From: Listeria ilorinensis | GTDB taxonomy: Bacteria; Bacillota; Bacilli; Lactobacillales; Listeriaceae | DNA: 64,000 nucleotides | Direction: 5' to 3' | Assembly (NCBI RefSeq): GCF_913566895.1 | Contig: NZ_CAJYCN010000009.1 | Location: forward strand, 35,831 to 99,830 | Part shown: positions 1-9,304 of the stretch, piece after piece | Position numbering within the stretch: position 1 is the stretch's first letter | Layout: every line of letters starts with the position of its first letter | Made by a program: the position numbers and the translations under genes | Notes under the pieces: model-generated | Told to the model about the DNA's origin: nothing | Seen by the model: only the letters and a program-made list of their open reading frames with translations | Databases searched by the model: none

Positions 1-2080
1 GCTTCATTGGATTGCCCAGATAGCCGCAAGTTCGCTTGACAACATCAGCTTTTTCCGGATCTGTGTTGCCACAACTTGGGCACTTGAAGCCATCTTCTGT
101 TGGTGCGAATTCACCTTCAAAACCACATTCATAACACTTGTCAATTGGTGTGTTTGTTCCAAGGTAAGCAACACGATCATACGAGTAGTCCCATACAGCT
201 TCCAGCGCTTTCGTATTGTGGTCGAGTTTTGGATATTCACAATAATGGATAAAGCCACCAGAGCAGTATTCAGGATATTCTTTTTCAAAATCTATTTTTT
301 CAAACGGTGTGATTTTTTTCCGAACATCGAAGTGGAAGGAATTTTGATAGTAATCTTTATCCGTGATATCTTTAATCACACCGAATTTTTCTTTATCCAA
401 ACGATTGAAACGGTCTGTCAGGCTTTCACTCGGTGTCGAGTACACACTGAACCAATAGCCATACTCCGCCTTCCATTCATCTGCATAGCGTTTCAGTTCT
501 TTCACGATTTCAAGCGTGAATTCTTTTGCTTCCGGATTTGTTTCCCATTCTCCACCGTAAAAAACTGTTGCCGCTTCATAAAGTCCGATATAACCGATGG
601 AAACAGTCGAGCGTTCTTTATTGAACAACTGATCCACATTGTCCCCATCATTCAAACGTTTGCCAAATGCCCCATATTTATAAAGGATCGGCGCATTTTC
701 AGGTCGCGCTTGACGAACGCGATTCACACGGAAGAGCAGCGCATCTTTGATTGTTTGCAGACGTTCGTGGAAAATTTCCCAGAATTTATCCATGTTGCCA
801 CCACTTTGGATCGCTACGCGCGGGATGTTTAATGTGACAACCCCTAAGTTATTCCGACCGGCATTGACAAAATTCCCATTCTCATCTTTCCAAGCCGGCA
901 AGAATGAACGACAGCCCATCGGTACTTTAAAGTCTCCTGTTAGTCGAACAAGTGTGTCATAATTCAACACATCCGGATACATACGTTTTGCCGAGCATTT
1001 GAGCGCCAGCTGTTTGATATCGTAGTTGGGATCAGTGGCTTCCAGATTCGTTCCTTTTTTAATGGAAAAAACGAGTTTTGGAAAGATTGCTGTATGTTTA
1101 TCCTTTCCTACTCCGCCAAGTCGAACATTTAAAATCGCTTTTTGAATCTCACGGGCAAACCAGTCTTCACCTAGTCCAAAACCTAGTGTTACAAAAGGTG
1201 TTTGACCATTACTTGTATAAAGCGTATTGATTTCATATTCTAAGCTTTGCATAGCATCATAAATATCTTTGCGCGTTTTCGTTTGCACGTATTCTTCGCG
1301 TTTTTCAGGTGTAACCCATTCAGCAGCCTCTTGTTCATGTTTTGCGTAATTACGTTTTGCATAAGCTGACAAAATTTCGTCAATCCGGTCCACAGAACAG
1401 CCCCCATACTGGGAACTAGCCACATTGGCAATGATTTGGGCGATTTGAGCGGTTGCTGTTTGGATCGATTTTGGACTTTCCACATTAGCATTTCCGATCG
1501 TAAAACCTTTTTCAAGCATACCCTTGATATCAATCAGGCAGCAGTTAGTCATAGCATGGTACGGACTATAATCCAGATCGTGGAAATGAATATCACCTTT
1601 TAAATGAGCGTTTGCCACATGTTTTGGCAGCATATATTTAAGCGCATAGCTTTTTGCTACAGCTCCAGCGGTCAAGTCACGCTGTGTGTTAAAAACGGTC
1701 GCATCTTTATTGGCATTCTCGTTGACAACTGTTTCGTCTTTTTCGAGGAGTTTTTGAACACTTTTGGTCATATCCGTCATGTTATCCCGGATCTGGTCGC
1801 GGTCGTGACGATATTCTATGTAACTTCTTGCAACATCGGGATATTTGGACTTCATGAGCTCATTTTCCGCACAATGCTGAATTTCATCGATCGTTAACTC
1901 TGCTTTGCTTGGCAAGGCGTTCACAATCGTAATAATGATATTATCTAGGAAATCTTCATCTTCTAATTGGATACTTGCCATGGAAGCTTCGACGGCATTG
2001 CGAATCTTGATTAAATCAAAGCTGGCTTTCCTTCCGTCCCTTTTGATGACTACTTGTTCTTCTGTTTGTTCCATATACAT
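1..2080 (-). CDS. nrdD: Anaerobic ribonucleoside-triphosphate reductase, 3' end cut by the window edge
   Basis: This is the class III ribonucleotide reductase that makes dNTPs without oxygen, using a glycyl radical installed by NrdG. About 693 codons are present; the reading runs off the left edge inside the C-terminal glycyl radical loop (RTCGYLG, the radical Gly following Cys). Just before it is a four-Cys zinc site, CYEC then CPSC. The N-terminus (KRDGRKASFDLIKIRNAV) is an ATP-cone domain. The start is ATG 2080, 9 nt behind an AGGGG Shine-Dalgarno; an in-frame ATG at 2074 is an alternative. nrdG should follow outside the window. Two NrdR boxes cover the promoter. The family call is secure. 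Confidence 0.96.
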   Translation of the reverse strand, partial: MYMEQTEEQVVIKRDGRKASFDLIKIRNAVEASMASIQLEDEDFLDNIIITIVNALPSKAELTIDEIQHCAENELMKSKYPDVARSYIEYRHDRDQIRDNMTDMTKSVQKLLEKDETVVNENANKDATVFNTQRDLTAGAVAKSYALKYMLPKHVANAHLKGDIHFHDLDYSPYHAMTNCCLIDIKGMLEKGFTIGNANVESPKSIQTATAQIAQIIANVASSQYGGCSVDRIDEILSAYAKRNYAKHEQEAAEWVTPEKREEYVQTKTRKDIYDAMQSLEYEINTLYTSNGQTPFVTLGFGLGEDWFAREIQKAILNVRLGGVGKDKHTAIFPKLVFSIKKGTNLEATDPNYDIKQLALKCSAKRMYPDVLNYDTLVRLTGDFKVPMGCRSFLPAWKDENGNFVNAGRNNLGVVTLNIPRVAIQSGGNMDKFWEIFHERLQTIKDALLFRVNRVRQARPENAPILYKYGAFGKRLNDGDNVDQLFNKERSTVSIGYIGLYEAATVFYGGEWETNPEAKEFTLEIVKELKRYADEWKAEYGYWFSVYSTPSESLTDRFNRLDKEKFGVIKDITDKDYYQNSFHFDVRKKITPFEKIDFEKEYPEYCSGGFIHYCEYPKLDHNTKALEAVWDYSYDRVAYLGTNTPIDKCYECGFEGEFAPTEDGFKCPSCGNTDPEKADVVKRTCGYLGNPMK

Positions 2081-2100
2081 TCGTACTATCCCCTCTCAAA

Positions 2101-2148
2101 CAACTATATGTTGTGTTCGCTTAATTATAATAGCACAATATAGAGTTG
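2101..2148 (-). promoter_or_regulatory. nrdD promoter with two NrdR boxes
   Basis: Two 16-bp NrdR-type boxes lie at 2101-2116 (about 14 of 16 matches to ACACWATATVTWGTGT) and 2133-2148 (about 12 of 16). Their starts are 32 bp apart, the three-turn spacing usual for NrdR box pairs. A minus-strand -10 element TATAAT at 2124-2129 sits between them. Binding would therefore block the nrdD promoter when the ATP-cone repressor NrdR senses enough dATP. I saw no clear -35 element. Confidence 0.75.
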
Positions 2149-2160
2149 TTTTACAGTCAT

Positions 2161-2471
2161 AGTCTGATATCCAGCTAAAAATAGGGCTAAAGTTCTCTTC
2201 TTCACATGAAGGATTTCACAAAAACGCCTATTATCAACGGATAGTTTTTTTCAAATTAAGGTCTTTCGTCACTTTACAAAAAGCGAATGATTTGCTAACC
2301 AAAAATCGCTTATTTTTCTTTATTAAAAGTACTTTTTAATGATTGTAAATAAGGACATTCCGACAAGGTGCCTAATGAAAGTCGATTTTCTTTGTGCAAA
2401 TTGCCATAGTCTTTGTAAAGCGATTTCATTTACAATAAGGCTATCAATTTAAACGAAAGAGGCGAAAGAAA
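2161..2471 (+). promoter_or_regulatory. Intergenic region nrdD/msmX with probable msmX promoter
   Basis: This divergent AT-rich spacer holds a -10-like TACAAT at 2431-2436 ahead of msmX. Immediately upstream is a degenerate cre-like site (2415-2428, about 12 of 14 matches to TGWAANCGNTNWCA), which would fit catabolite control of a sugar-transport ATPase. The -35 element is not convincing. Nothing else was recognised here. Confidence 0.35.
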
Positions 2472-3572
2472 TTGGCACAACTTTCTTTGCAACATATTTA
2501 TAAAATCTATGATAATAAAGTAACTGCGGTTACAGACTTCAACTTGGAAATCGACGACAAGGAATTTATCGTGTTTGTTGGTCCATCTGGTTGTGGTAAA
2601 TCGACAACTCTTCGGATGATCGCAGGTCTGGAAGAAATTTCAAAAGGTGAACTTTCGATCGACGGTAAAGTCATGAATAATGTGGCACCAAAAGATCGGG
2701 ATATCGCGATGGTTTTCCAAAACTATGCCCTTTATCCACATATGACGGTTTATGATAATATGGCATTTGGTCTAAAACTTCGTAAAATGCCGAAAGAAGA
2801 TATCAAAAAACGTGTGGAACATGCAGCCAATATCCTTGGTTTGACTGAATACTTAAAACGTAAACCGAGCGCTTTATCTGGTGGTCAGCGTCAACGTGTA
2901 GCACTTGGGCGTGCAATCGTTCGTGATGCCAAAGTCTTTCTGATGGACGAACCACTTTCCAACTTGGATGCCAAATTACGTGTTCAAATGCGTGCTGAAA
3001 TTACCAAACTGCATCAACAATTGAATACCACAATGATTTATGTAACCCATGACCAAACAGAAGCAATGACGATGGCTACTCGGATCGTTATCATGAAAGA
3101 TGGTGTCATTCAACAAGTAGGAACACCAAAAGATGTCTATGATCACCCAGTGAATATGTTCGTCGCAGGCTTTATTGGAAGCCCGGCAATGAACTTCTTT
3201 AAAGGCCGCTTGGAAAATGGTCAATTCGTGGCAACTGATTTCAGTATCGCCGTTCCAGAAGGTCAACTAAAAATCTTGAAAGAAAAAGGTTATGAAGGAA
3301 AAGATATCACTTTTGGTATCCGTCCAGAAGATATTCACGACGAACCTATCGTAATTGAAGCAAATCCTGGCTATACCTTCAAAGCTAAAACAATCGTGGC
3401 TGAACTTACAGGGGCAGAATTCATGCTTCACAGCGTAGTCGGCACAGATGAATTCGTTGCACGTGTCGATTCCCGCTCGAACCACGAACCAAACGAAGTG
3501 CTTACTCTAGCCTTCGAAATGTCCAAGGCACACTTCTTTGATCCAGAAACAGAAGAAGCTTTGACTGAATAA
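2472..3572 (+). CDS. msmX: Multiple-sugar ABC transporter ATP-binding protein (MsmX/UgpC type)
   Basis: This 366-residue ATPase energises carbohydrate ABC importers and in Firmicutes is often shared by several permeases. It has Walker [10 protein letters not shown] (about residues 37-45), the Q-loop in [12 protein letters not shown], signature LSGGQRQR, Walker [13 protein letters not shown] and the H-loop in THDQTEA. A C-terminal TOBE/MalK-like regulatory domain follows from about residue 240. The start is TTG 2472, 9 nt after AAAGAGG. No permease or binding protein is adjacent, which fits a stand-alone shared ATPase. A strong terminator follows. The exact sugars cannot be read from the sequence. 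Confidence 0.93.
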   Translation: MAQLSLQHIYKIYDNKVTAVTDFNLEIDDKEFIVFVGPSGCGKSTTLRMIAGLEEISKGELSIDGKVMNNVAPKDRDIAMVFQNYALYPHMTVYDNMAFGLKLRKMPKEDIKKRVEHAANILGLTEYLKRKPSALSGGQRQRVALGRAIVRDAKVFLMDEPLSNLDAKLRVQMRAEITKLHQQLNTTMIYVTHDQTEAMTMATRIVIMKDGVIQQVGTPKDVYDHPVNMFVAGFIGSPAMNFFKGRLENGQFVATDFSIAVPEGQLKILKEKGYEGKDITFGIRPEDIHDEPIVIEANPGYTFKAKTIVAELTGAEFMLHSVVGTDEFVARVDSRSNHEPNEVLTLAFEMSKAHFFDPETEEALTE

Positions 3573-3589
3573 GCGTACCTCCCACTTTT

Positions 3590-3617
3590 GCCCGTCCTGA
3601 ATTTCAGGGCGGGTTTT
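3590..3617 (+). terminator. Terminator of msmX
   Basis: A GC-rich hairpin (CCCGTCCTG arm, CAGGGCGGG arm, AATTT loop) is followed by TTTTAAAA just after the msmX stop codon. Confidence 0.85.
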
Positions 3618-3726
3618 AAAATCCTTAGAAGTTCATAACAAATCCTACTTCATTATCTTTGAAAATATTTTTGGATGATTAAAAACCTCCCTGCCAAAAC
3701 ATGTCGAGTAGTTTAGAGATTTCCAC

Positions 3727-3835
3727 TTATCGTTCTATGGCTTCTGTTGCTATATAAAATTTCCCATCTAATTTATACACAACTCTTTCCCATTTTTCAT
3801 GGAGAATATCTCCGTCCCGCGCTCTAAACCCTTCG
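3727..3835 (-). pseudogene. Possible decayed coding fragment
   Basis: On the minus strand an open stretch of about 35 codons, between an in-frame TGA and a TAA at 3727-3729, reads like real protein (for example GDILHEKWERVVYKLDGKF and then IATEAIER). It has no start codon or ribosome-binding site and is far too short for a gene. I cannot name a family. It could be the 3' remnant of a lost gene. The rest of 3618-4020 shows only an inverted repeat with AAAATTAGGA arms (3840-3849 and 3860-3869) that lacks a T-run. Confidence 0.3.
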
Positions 3836-3993
3836 ATTCAAAATTAGGATTAGGTATCTTCCTAATTTTAGATACTATTTTCTAAAAACTTCATAAGACT
3901 CTATTTTCACTTCCTAAATCAAGCTTCTTTATTCACCCCTATTAATTAAATGTCAAAAAGTATTAACAAATTGGCTGATAAGTCTATAAAAAC

Positions 3994-4035
3994 ATCTATT
4001 TACGATAGATTAACAGATTTGACTAATGTTATAAT
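3994..4035 (+). promoter_or_regulatory. Promoter and possible PadR operator upstream of the padR operon
   Basis: An extended -10 (TGTTATAAT, hexamer at 4030-4035) precedes padR by about 30 bp. An inverted repeat ATCTAT-5-ATAGAT (3994-4010) lies where the -35 region would be. It is a reasonable candidate for autoregulation by the PadR protein. The role of the dyad is inference. Confidence 0.45.
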
Positions 4036-4064
4036 GAAAAAGATAGTCGAAGGAGGCTGTTTAT

Positions 4065-4643
4065 ATGTCTTTAAAATTAGTGATTCTGGGCGTGCTTGAT
4101 CAAACCAATGTCCATCCGTACGATATTAAACGCTTTTTAAAGCATTACAGCTGGGAATATCTTTTTCAGATCAGTGATGCCAAGATTTATTATGCGTTCG
4201 ATACACTGCTGAAAAAAGGTGATATTGAGGTGGCTGAAATCATTACCAGTGAAAAAACACCGACTAAAACGGTATATAAAATTACCGATTCCGGACATAG
4301 GCAAATCGAAAAAGAAATTTATAAAGTGTTCAAAAAAGACGTTTTATCCTATAAAGCGATTTATCCGGCACTTCTATTTGCAGATTATGCGGATAAGAAC
4401 CGTCTGCTTTTTTATCTGAAAGAGCGTTTATTTCGAATAGAGGCAGAGCTTGCAAGCAGCGTAGAGCAGCAAAACGATCAAAAGGAACATCCAACTGGAA
4501 GTGCCAGTGCCTGGATCATTGAAAATGCGATCCGGCATCTTAGCGCGGAAGCACAGTGGCTGAATGAACTATGTGTTCAAATTGAAACTGTTGGTCTTGA
4601 GACAAATATCCGAAATAGTATTCGACAATTTTTTATCCAATAA
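4065..4643 (+). CDS. PadR-family transcriptional regulator
   Basis: This 192-residue protein has a PadR-type winged-helix N-terminus (about residues 1-85: LVILGVLDQTNVHPYDIKRF, then YYAFDTLLKKGDIEV and TKTVYKITDSGHRQI). The helical C-terminal half (about 95-190) is typical of PadR dimerisation domains. AAGGAGG lies 9 nt upstream of the ATG. The gene heads a tightly packed five-gene unit with a HAD phosphatase, an HSP90-like protein and two TPR-like proteins, so it probably controls that operon. The ligand is unknown. Confidence 0.88.
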   Translation: MSLKLVILGVLDQTNVHPYDIKRFLKHYSWEYLFQISDAKIYYAFDTLLKKGDIEVAEIITSEKTPTKTVYKITDSGHRQIEKEIYKVFKKDVLSYKAIYPALLFADYADKNRLLFYLKERLFRIEAELASSVEQQNDQKEHPTGSASAWIIENAIRHLSAEAQWLNELCVQIETVGLETNIRNSIRQFFIQ

Positions 4644-4658
4644 ATGAGGAGGAACACT

Positions 4659-5477
4659 GTGACAACTAAATACTTGATTTGCTCAGATATTGACGGCACA
4701 CTGATCCGTGCCGATCAAACAATCCCAAATGAAAACTTGGAAATAATTTTAGCATTGCAAAAAGCTGGCCATCATTTTTCTGTTTCCACCGGACGCATGT
4801 ACCAAGGGGCTTATGAGGTCGCCCAAATGATCAGTCCAGAAACAGATGTGATTGCTTCGAATGGCTCCTATGCAACTGCTGGCGGTAAAGCCTTCCACCA
4901 GTTCTTTATGGAAGAAGAGGCAGCGCGGGCAACATATGAGATTCTGCATCACTATGATCTGCCACTCTTTTTCTTTTCCACGAATGAATTATTTTTCACG
5001 AAGACGCCCCCTGCATTCTTTCAGGATCTGGCTGAAGCGAAACGGCTTTCTACCGGTCATGGACGCTTCTCTTTAGTGCCGATTCATGAAGTTCAGGCTT
5101 TTGAAGAGCACGCACCTTCTTTTTTAAATGCCATTGTGGTCTCAGAAGATGCACCAGAAAAATTGGCTGAGGTCCGAAATGTGCTCGAAAAAGAGAATGG
5201 TTTACGTATTTTATCGAGCCATCATAACAATCTTGAAGTGCTCCCTGCTGGTTCCGATAAAGCTAAAGCTGTTGAACTTTTGGCCAAGCATTATGAGATC
5301 CCCCGTGAAAATGTCATTGCTTTCGGTGATGGGGAAAATGATATCGGCATGCTGGAATATGCAGGGATTAGTGTGGCAATGGCCAATGCTCCGGACAATG
5401 TCAAACAGGCAGCTGACCATATTACAGCTGACAACGAAATGGGCGGCGTCGCTCAATTTTTACGCCAGATGTTTTAA
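4659..5477 (+). CDS. Cof/YidA-type HAD phosphatase
   Basis: A 272-residue HAD-superfamily hydrolase with a class IIB cap. Motif I is DIDGTL with the nucleophile Asp near residue 10, motif II is STGR, and motif IV is GDGENDIGM. Members dephosphorylate sugar phosphates, nucleotides or flavin precursors; the substrate here cannot be inferred. I chose GTG 4659, 8 nt after GAGGAGG, rather than ATG 4644, which would overlap its own Shine-Dalgarno. It starts 15 bp after padR and ends 25 bp before the HSP90-like gene. Confidence 0.88.
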   Translation: MTTKYLICSDIDGTLIRADQTIPNENLEIILALQKAGHHFSVSTGRMYQGAYEVAQMISPETDVIASNGSYATAGGKAFHQFFMEEEAARATYEILHHYDLPLFFFSTNELFFTKTPPAFFQDLAEAKRLSTGHGRFSLVPIHEVQAFEEHAPSFLNAIVVSEDAPEKLAEVRNVLEKENGLRILSSHHNNLEVLPAGSDKAKAVELLAKHYEIPRENVIAFGDGENDIGMLEYAGISVAMANAPDNVKQAADHITADNEMGGVAQFLRQMF

Positions 5478-5502
5478 CACCTAGATGAAGGAGGAACTTA
5501 TT

Positions 5503-7308
5503 TTGAGTCAAGATTATCGTTTTCAAGTCAATCTCGGCGGGATGATCGACATCCTGTCCAATCATATTTATAATTCAAAAGATGTTTATATACGCGAACT
5601 GCTTCAAAATGCAACTGATGCGGTGCGCGCCAGAAAGAAAATTGAACCTGATTATCAGGGAAACATCCATGTCAGTCTCAGCGGCTCAGATGAAAATACC
5701 ACGCTGATTTTTGAGGATAACGGCATTGGACTTACGAACGCGGAAGTCCATGATTTCCTAGCAACGATTGCCAATTCTTCCAAAGGCAGCAAAACCTTTG
5801 ACATTGATGAAAATGACTTCATTGGTCGCTTTGGTATCGGGCTTTTATCCTGCTTTATTGCTAGCCCGGAGATCGTACTGATCACAACGAGTGCACGTAA
5901 TCACGAAACGACGGAATGGCGCGGTAAAGCTGATGGCACCTATCAAGTACGTACACTTGAGACAGCCGGGCGTGAACCCGGTACACAATTGTTTCTTCGA
6001 GCAAAAACTGATTTGATTTTAGATGGCAGCTGTTTTGAAGCAGATATTTTGAAAGAAACACTGATGAAGTACGGCGCCATGCTGGAAGTGCCGATTATTT
6101 TTGATGATAATCAGGTATTGAATAACTGGACACAAGTCTATGCAAATAAAGAAGTGCTTCAAAATTGTTCCGCTGATGAGATTCTGCAGCTCGGTCGCAC
6201 GCTGCTCCATCAGGATTTTGCAGACTACTTTTATATTGAAAATAATACAGGAGAGACTTATGGTATTGCCTATATCCTGCCATATGCTGTTCAAATGACG
6301 GCAAAACAGCATCATACCGTTTATTTGAACCGAATGTTCGTGACGGAAACGAATGATAATCTGCTTCCAAAATGGGCCTTTTTTACACGGACGCTATTAT
6401 TTACGAATGAATTGCAGCCTGTTGCTTCACGGGAAGATTTCTACAAAAATGAAACCCTTGAGAAAACTTCGGCAAGTCTTGGGGCCGCACTTAAAAATGG
6501 ACTGGTCAATTTGGAACCTAAAAAGCTCGACAAGTTGATTGCTACGCATTACATGGCTTTTAAATCTGTCGCAACGGAAGACGAAGAATTTTTACGTTTT
6601 ATTTATCCGTTTCTTCCATTCCGAACGCTTGACGGTGAAGAGAAAATGAAAGAGATTACGGAACGCAGCAGCACGATTTATTTTACCCATTCTGTAGATG
6701 ATTTTCGTCAAGTTCGTGATTTGGCAAGAACCCGCGGCTTTGAGCTGATCAATGGTGGCTACACGTTTGATACAAATCTTTTAACCATGCTGATGGATAT
6801 GATTCCTGGCGTCAAACTTGAAATGGCAGAACCGGATCGTTTTGCAGGTGATCTTGAGTCACTTGATCCTGAAACGGATGCTGCACATACAGCCCTTCTA
6901 ACTTTTTTAAATCAGGAAATGCGGCAATATGATGTAGAAATCGCCTTGCGCAAATTTGAGCCGGAAGATCTGCCGATGCTGTTCATCAATCCGTCTTCCA
7001 CTCAATTTTATCGAGAAATGGAACGTTCGGCTGAAGAAAGCAATCCACTTTTTGGCAGCATCATTGACAGTCTACGTCAAAATGTTGAGCTGCCGCCTCA
7101 GTCGACTCTTTATTTAAACTTTCAAAATCCAGTGATCCAAAAACTGTTCACACAAAAACGAGCGCCGGAAAAAATGCTGATTATTGTTGAATCACTTTAC
7201 ATTCAAGCGCTGTTACTCGGCCACTATCCTTTGAAACAAAAGGAACGCACATTAATGAACCAAAACTATCTACAGCTTTTGGATCAGATTGGAAATATAG
7301 CAGAATGA
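5503..7308 (+). CDS. htpG: Divergent HSP90-family chaperone (HtpG-like)
   Basis: This 601-residue GHKL ATPase has HSP90 architecture. The N-terminal nucleotide site shows ELLQNATDA (residues 32-40, catalytic Glu and Mg-binding Asn), EDNGIGLT (71-78) and GRFGIGLLS (108-116). The middle domain ends in VASREDFYKNE, matching the NVSRE segment of canonical HtpG. It lacks the highly conserved signature wording of standard HtpG (ELISNASDA, LNVSRE), so it is a divergent branch. A Listeria protein of this type is annotated HtpG, as I recall. The start is TTG 5503, about 9 nt after AAGGAGG; ATG 5485 lies before that site and is unlikely. Its stop codon overlaps the start of a TPR-like gene (ATGA), implying translational coupling. 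Clients are unknown. Confidence 0.88.
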   Translation: MSQDYRFQVNLGGMIDILSNHIYNSKDVYIRELLQNATDAVRARKKIEPDYQGNIHVSLSGSDENTTLIFEDNGIGLTNAEVHDFLATIANSSKGSKTFDIDENDFIGRFGIGLLSCFIASPEIVLITTSARNHETTEWRGKADGTYQVRTLETAGREPGTQLFLRAKTDLILDGSCFEADILKETLMKYGAMLEVPIIFDDNQVLNNWTQVYANKEVLQNCSADEILQLGRTLLHQDFADYFYIENNTGETYGIAYILPYAVQMTAKQHHTVYLNRMFVTETNDNLLPKWAFFTRTLLFTNELQPVASREDFYKNETLEKTSASLGAALKNGLVNLEPKKLDKLIATHYMAFKSVATEDEEFLRFIYPFLPFRTLDGEEKMKEITERSSTIYFTHSVDDFRQVRDLARTRGFELINGGYTFDTNLLTMLMDMIPGVKLEMAEPDRFAGDLESLDPETDAAHTALLTFLNQEMRQYDVEIALRKFEPEDLPMLFINPSSTQFYREMERSAEESNPLFGSIIDSLRQNVELPPQSTLYLNFQNPVIQKLFTQKRAPEKMLIIVESLYIQALLLGHYPLKQKERTLMNQNYLQLLDQIGNIAE

Positions 7309-8279
7309 ATTATATAGAAGAATGGGCACAACTTTTAGATGCCGAAGAAAATCAACCAGAAAATATTGGCTTGCTTGAACATATTATTCAGTCGGCGGAT
7401 GCTTATGCAGATGAGGAAATCGCGACATTTGCCCGATTTCGGCTGATTGACGAAGCAACCTATGCGGGATCTTGTGAAAAAGCCTTACTTGCTTTTGGCT
7501 GGCTAGTGAAGCGTTACGAAGAAGGGGAGAGCCTTTTCACATTTTCAACGATAGACCTTTTATGGCGATATAAGTGGATAGCCGGTTCTGTGACTTATTT
7601 TGATTCGATTCCACTTGCAAAAATCGAGGCACTGCATGAGGATATGAAACAAAAATTACTTGCCGGTCATTTTTCTTTGCGCCCCTATTATATGACCAAA
7701 CTCTGGGCAAGTATCGAGCTGGGCAAACCGGAACGTGCATCGTACTTTTTTGAGAAGTGGAATCGTTCGACTGATGATGTGCTGACAGATTGCCAAGCTT
7801 GTGAGCAGCATCTGCGGGCTGAGTACTATCTACGCGTCGAAAATGATCCGGAAAAGTCGATTCAAGCTGCACAAATGATTTTCGATCGTCACATGACCTG
7901 TTGGGATGTTCCTGATATTACCTATTCTGTTCTAGCAAATGCTTATGAAGCGCTTGGCGATCATGAAAATGCTTGGAAAAATTTCGAACTTGGCTACAAT
8001 GCTGTGAACAACACAGAAAATATCGAGTCCATCGCTCAATTAATTGACTATCTGATTAAAATGGAAAGGCTCGATCTTGCGAAAGTTAAAATGAAAGAAA
8101 ATAGCGACAGGGTTTTTTCACTAGGATTGCCCTACGATCAGCTTGTTTTTTTGCTTGCCTGCTCCCCTCTTTTAGAAAGCGAGTCGAAGCTGCAATGTTT
8201 GCTAAAAGATTTGGTCGAGAGATTCGACCGACGAAACGGCAATACTTACTTTTATGATAAATTACAAAGCAACAACTAA
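7305..8279 (+). CDS. TPR-like helical repeat protein, first of a paralogous pair
   Basis: I do not recognise a named family. The 324-residue protein is predicted almost wholly alpha-helical, with TPR-like segments such as TYSVLANAYEALGDHENAWK near residues 207-226. Conserved Cys residues form CQAC (163-166) plus C199, and the C-terminal region contains FDRRNGN; the neighbouring paralog keeps both. Its ATG overlaps the stop of the HSP90-like gene by 4 nt, so the two are probably made together. A co-chaperone or substrate-recruiting role is inferred from this context and from the TPR fold, by analogy with eukaryotic HSP90 partners. There is no signal peptide or membrane segment. Confidence 0.75.
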   Translation: MNYIEEWAQLLDAEENQPENIGLLEHIIQSADAYADEEIATFARFRLIDEATYAGSCEKALLAFGWLVKRYEEGESLFTFSTIDLLWRYKWIAGSVTYFDSIPLAKIEALHEDMKQKLLAGHFSLRPYYMTKLWASIELGKPERASYFFEKWNRSTDDVLTDCQACEQHLRAEYYLRVENDPEKSIQAAQMIFDRHMTCWDVPDITYSVLANAYEALGDHENAWKNFELGYNAVNNTENIESIAQLIDYLIKMERLDLAKVKMKENSDRVFSLGLPYDQLVFLLACSPLLESESKLQCLLKDLVERFDRRNGNTYFYDKLQSNN

Positions 8280-8292
8280 GGAGGACTTTCAG

Positions 8293-9255
8293 ATGGATTA
8301 TTTGAACGATTTAGAATTAGCTTATGAGATCGGTATCGAACACAAGGACATTTTCCCTGTATTAGAGCGCGCGATTGCCGGGGCAGATGTCAGTAATGAT
8401 ATTGAGACTGGGCTTGAAGCGCGTGACCTGATGATCGAAGCGGCCTGCTTTCAAGGCTACCCACGTAAGCAACTGCAAGCTTTCAGCTGGGTGATCAAAA
8501 AGTACGAAGAAGATGAAGGGTATGTAGATGAATATAATCTTCTTTGGCAATATAAATGGATTGGCGAATCGATCGCTTCTTTTGAAGAAGTTTCTAAGGA
8601 GCAAATCCAGGCACTACAGGAAGATATGAAGGCAAAATATTTGGCGAGCAGCTACTCGCTTGCGCCTTATTATAAGGTAAAAACATTAACCGCCATGCAC
8701 ATGGGTGATCGGGAAGAAGCATTGCATCATTTCAAAGAGTGGCAAGCGACGCCGACTGACTTCATGAATGACTGCCCGGCTTGTGAAGCACATGAAATGG
8801 CTCACTATTACTGGTTCGTTGGTGATTATGAGAAGGCATTAAAAGCGGCTAAACCTATTTTAAACGGACGCATGAGCTGTGCTGAGGTGCCACATTTGAC
8901 TTATGGACTGATGGCGCTCACTTACTTAGAACTGGGTGAAAAAGAGAAGGCAGAAGAATGTTTAGATAAAGGATTGCCGCTTGTTCAGCAAAACATGGAC
9001 TTGCTGGACGCGCTGGCTCAACTGATTGAATACCTGATTCGCACAGATCGTCATGAACAGGCCTTGGAAGTTTTTGAAAACCACCGTGAAATGGCGCTTA
9101 ATACAGAAGGCAGTCTTGTGGGACTCTATCTGCTGAGTGCTATTTATCCAATCACTACAGATACTGCTTTGAAGGAAAAAACGCGTGAACTGGCAGCAAA
9201 ATTTGATCGTCGAAATGGAAATGATTATTATACAGCCAAATTAGCAAATGCTTGA
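8293..9255 (+). CDS. TPR-like helical repeat protein, second of a paralogous pair
   Basis: A 320-residue paralog of the preceding protein over its full length. It shares the LLWQYKWIGES region, the paired Cys motif CPAC (161-164) with C196, a TPR-like repeat (LTYGLMALTYLELGEKEKAE), and the C-terminal FDRRNGN motif. The start ATG 8293 has AAGGAGG 8 nt upstream; an earlier ATG at 8254 would overlap the previous gene and lacks a site. It is the last gene of the padR-HAD-HSP90-TPR-TPR unit. Cytosolic; function unknown. Confidence 0.75.
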   Translation: MDYLNDLELAYEIGIEHKDIFPVLERAIAGADVSNDIETGLEARDLMIEAACFQGYPRKQLQAFSWVIKKYEEDEGYVDEYNLLWQYKWIGESIASFEEVSKEQIQALQEDMKAKYLASSYSLAPYYKVKTLTAMHMGDREEALHHFKEWQATPTDFMNDCPACEAHEMAHYYWFVGDYEKALKAAKPILNGRMSCAEVPHLTYGLMALTYLELGEKEKAEECLDKGLPLVQQNMDLLDALAQLIEYLIRTDRHEQALEVFENHREMALNTEGSLVGLYLLSAIYPITTDTALKEKTRELAAKFDRRNGNDYYTAKLANA

Positions 9256-9264
9256 TTGCCAGAA

Positions 9265-9302
9265 GAAAAAAGCTTGGTTTACTACGGTAAATCGGGCTTT
9301 TT
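9265..9302 (+). terminator. Terminator of the HSP90/TPR operon
   Basis: The inverted repeat AAAAAGC..GGTTTAC, loop TACG, GTAAATC..GCTTTTT lies 10 bp after the last TPR gene. Confidence 0.75.
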
Positions 9303-9304
9303 AT

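Noticed and set aside
218..832. Open frame of 204 codons on the plus strand
   Set aside because: It is the antisense shadow of nrdD, whose minus-strand translation matches the family throughout; no ribosome-binding site.
5485..5502. ATG start for the HSP90-like gene
   Set aside because: This ATG lies directly before and within the AAGGAGG site that serves the TTG at 5503.
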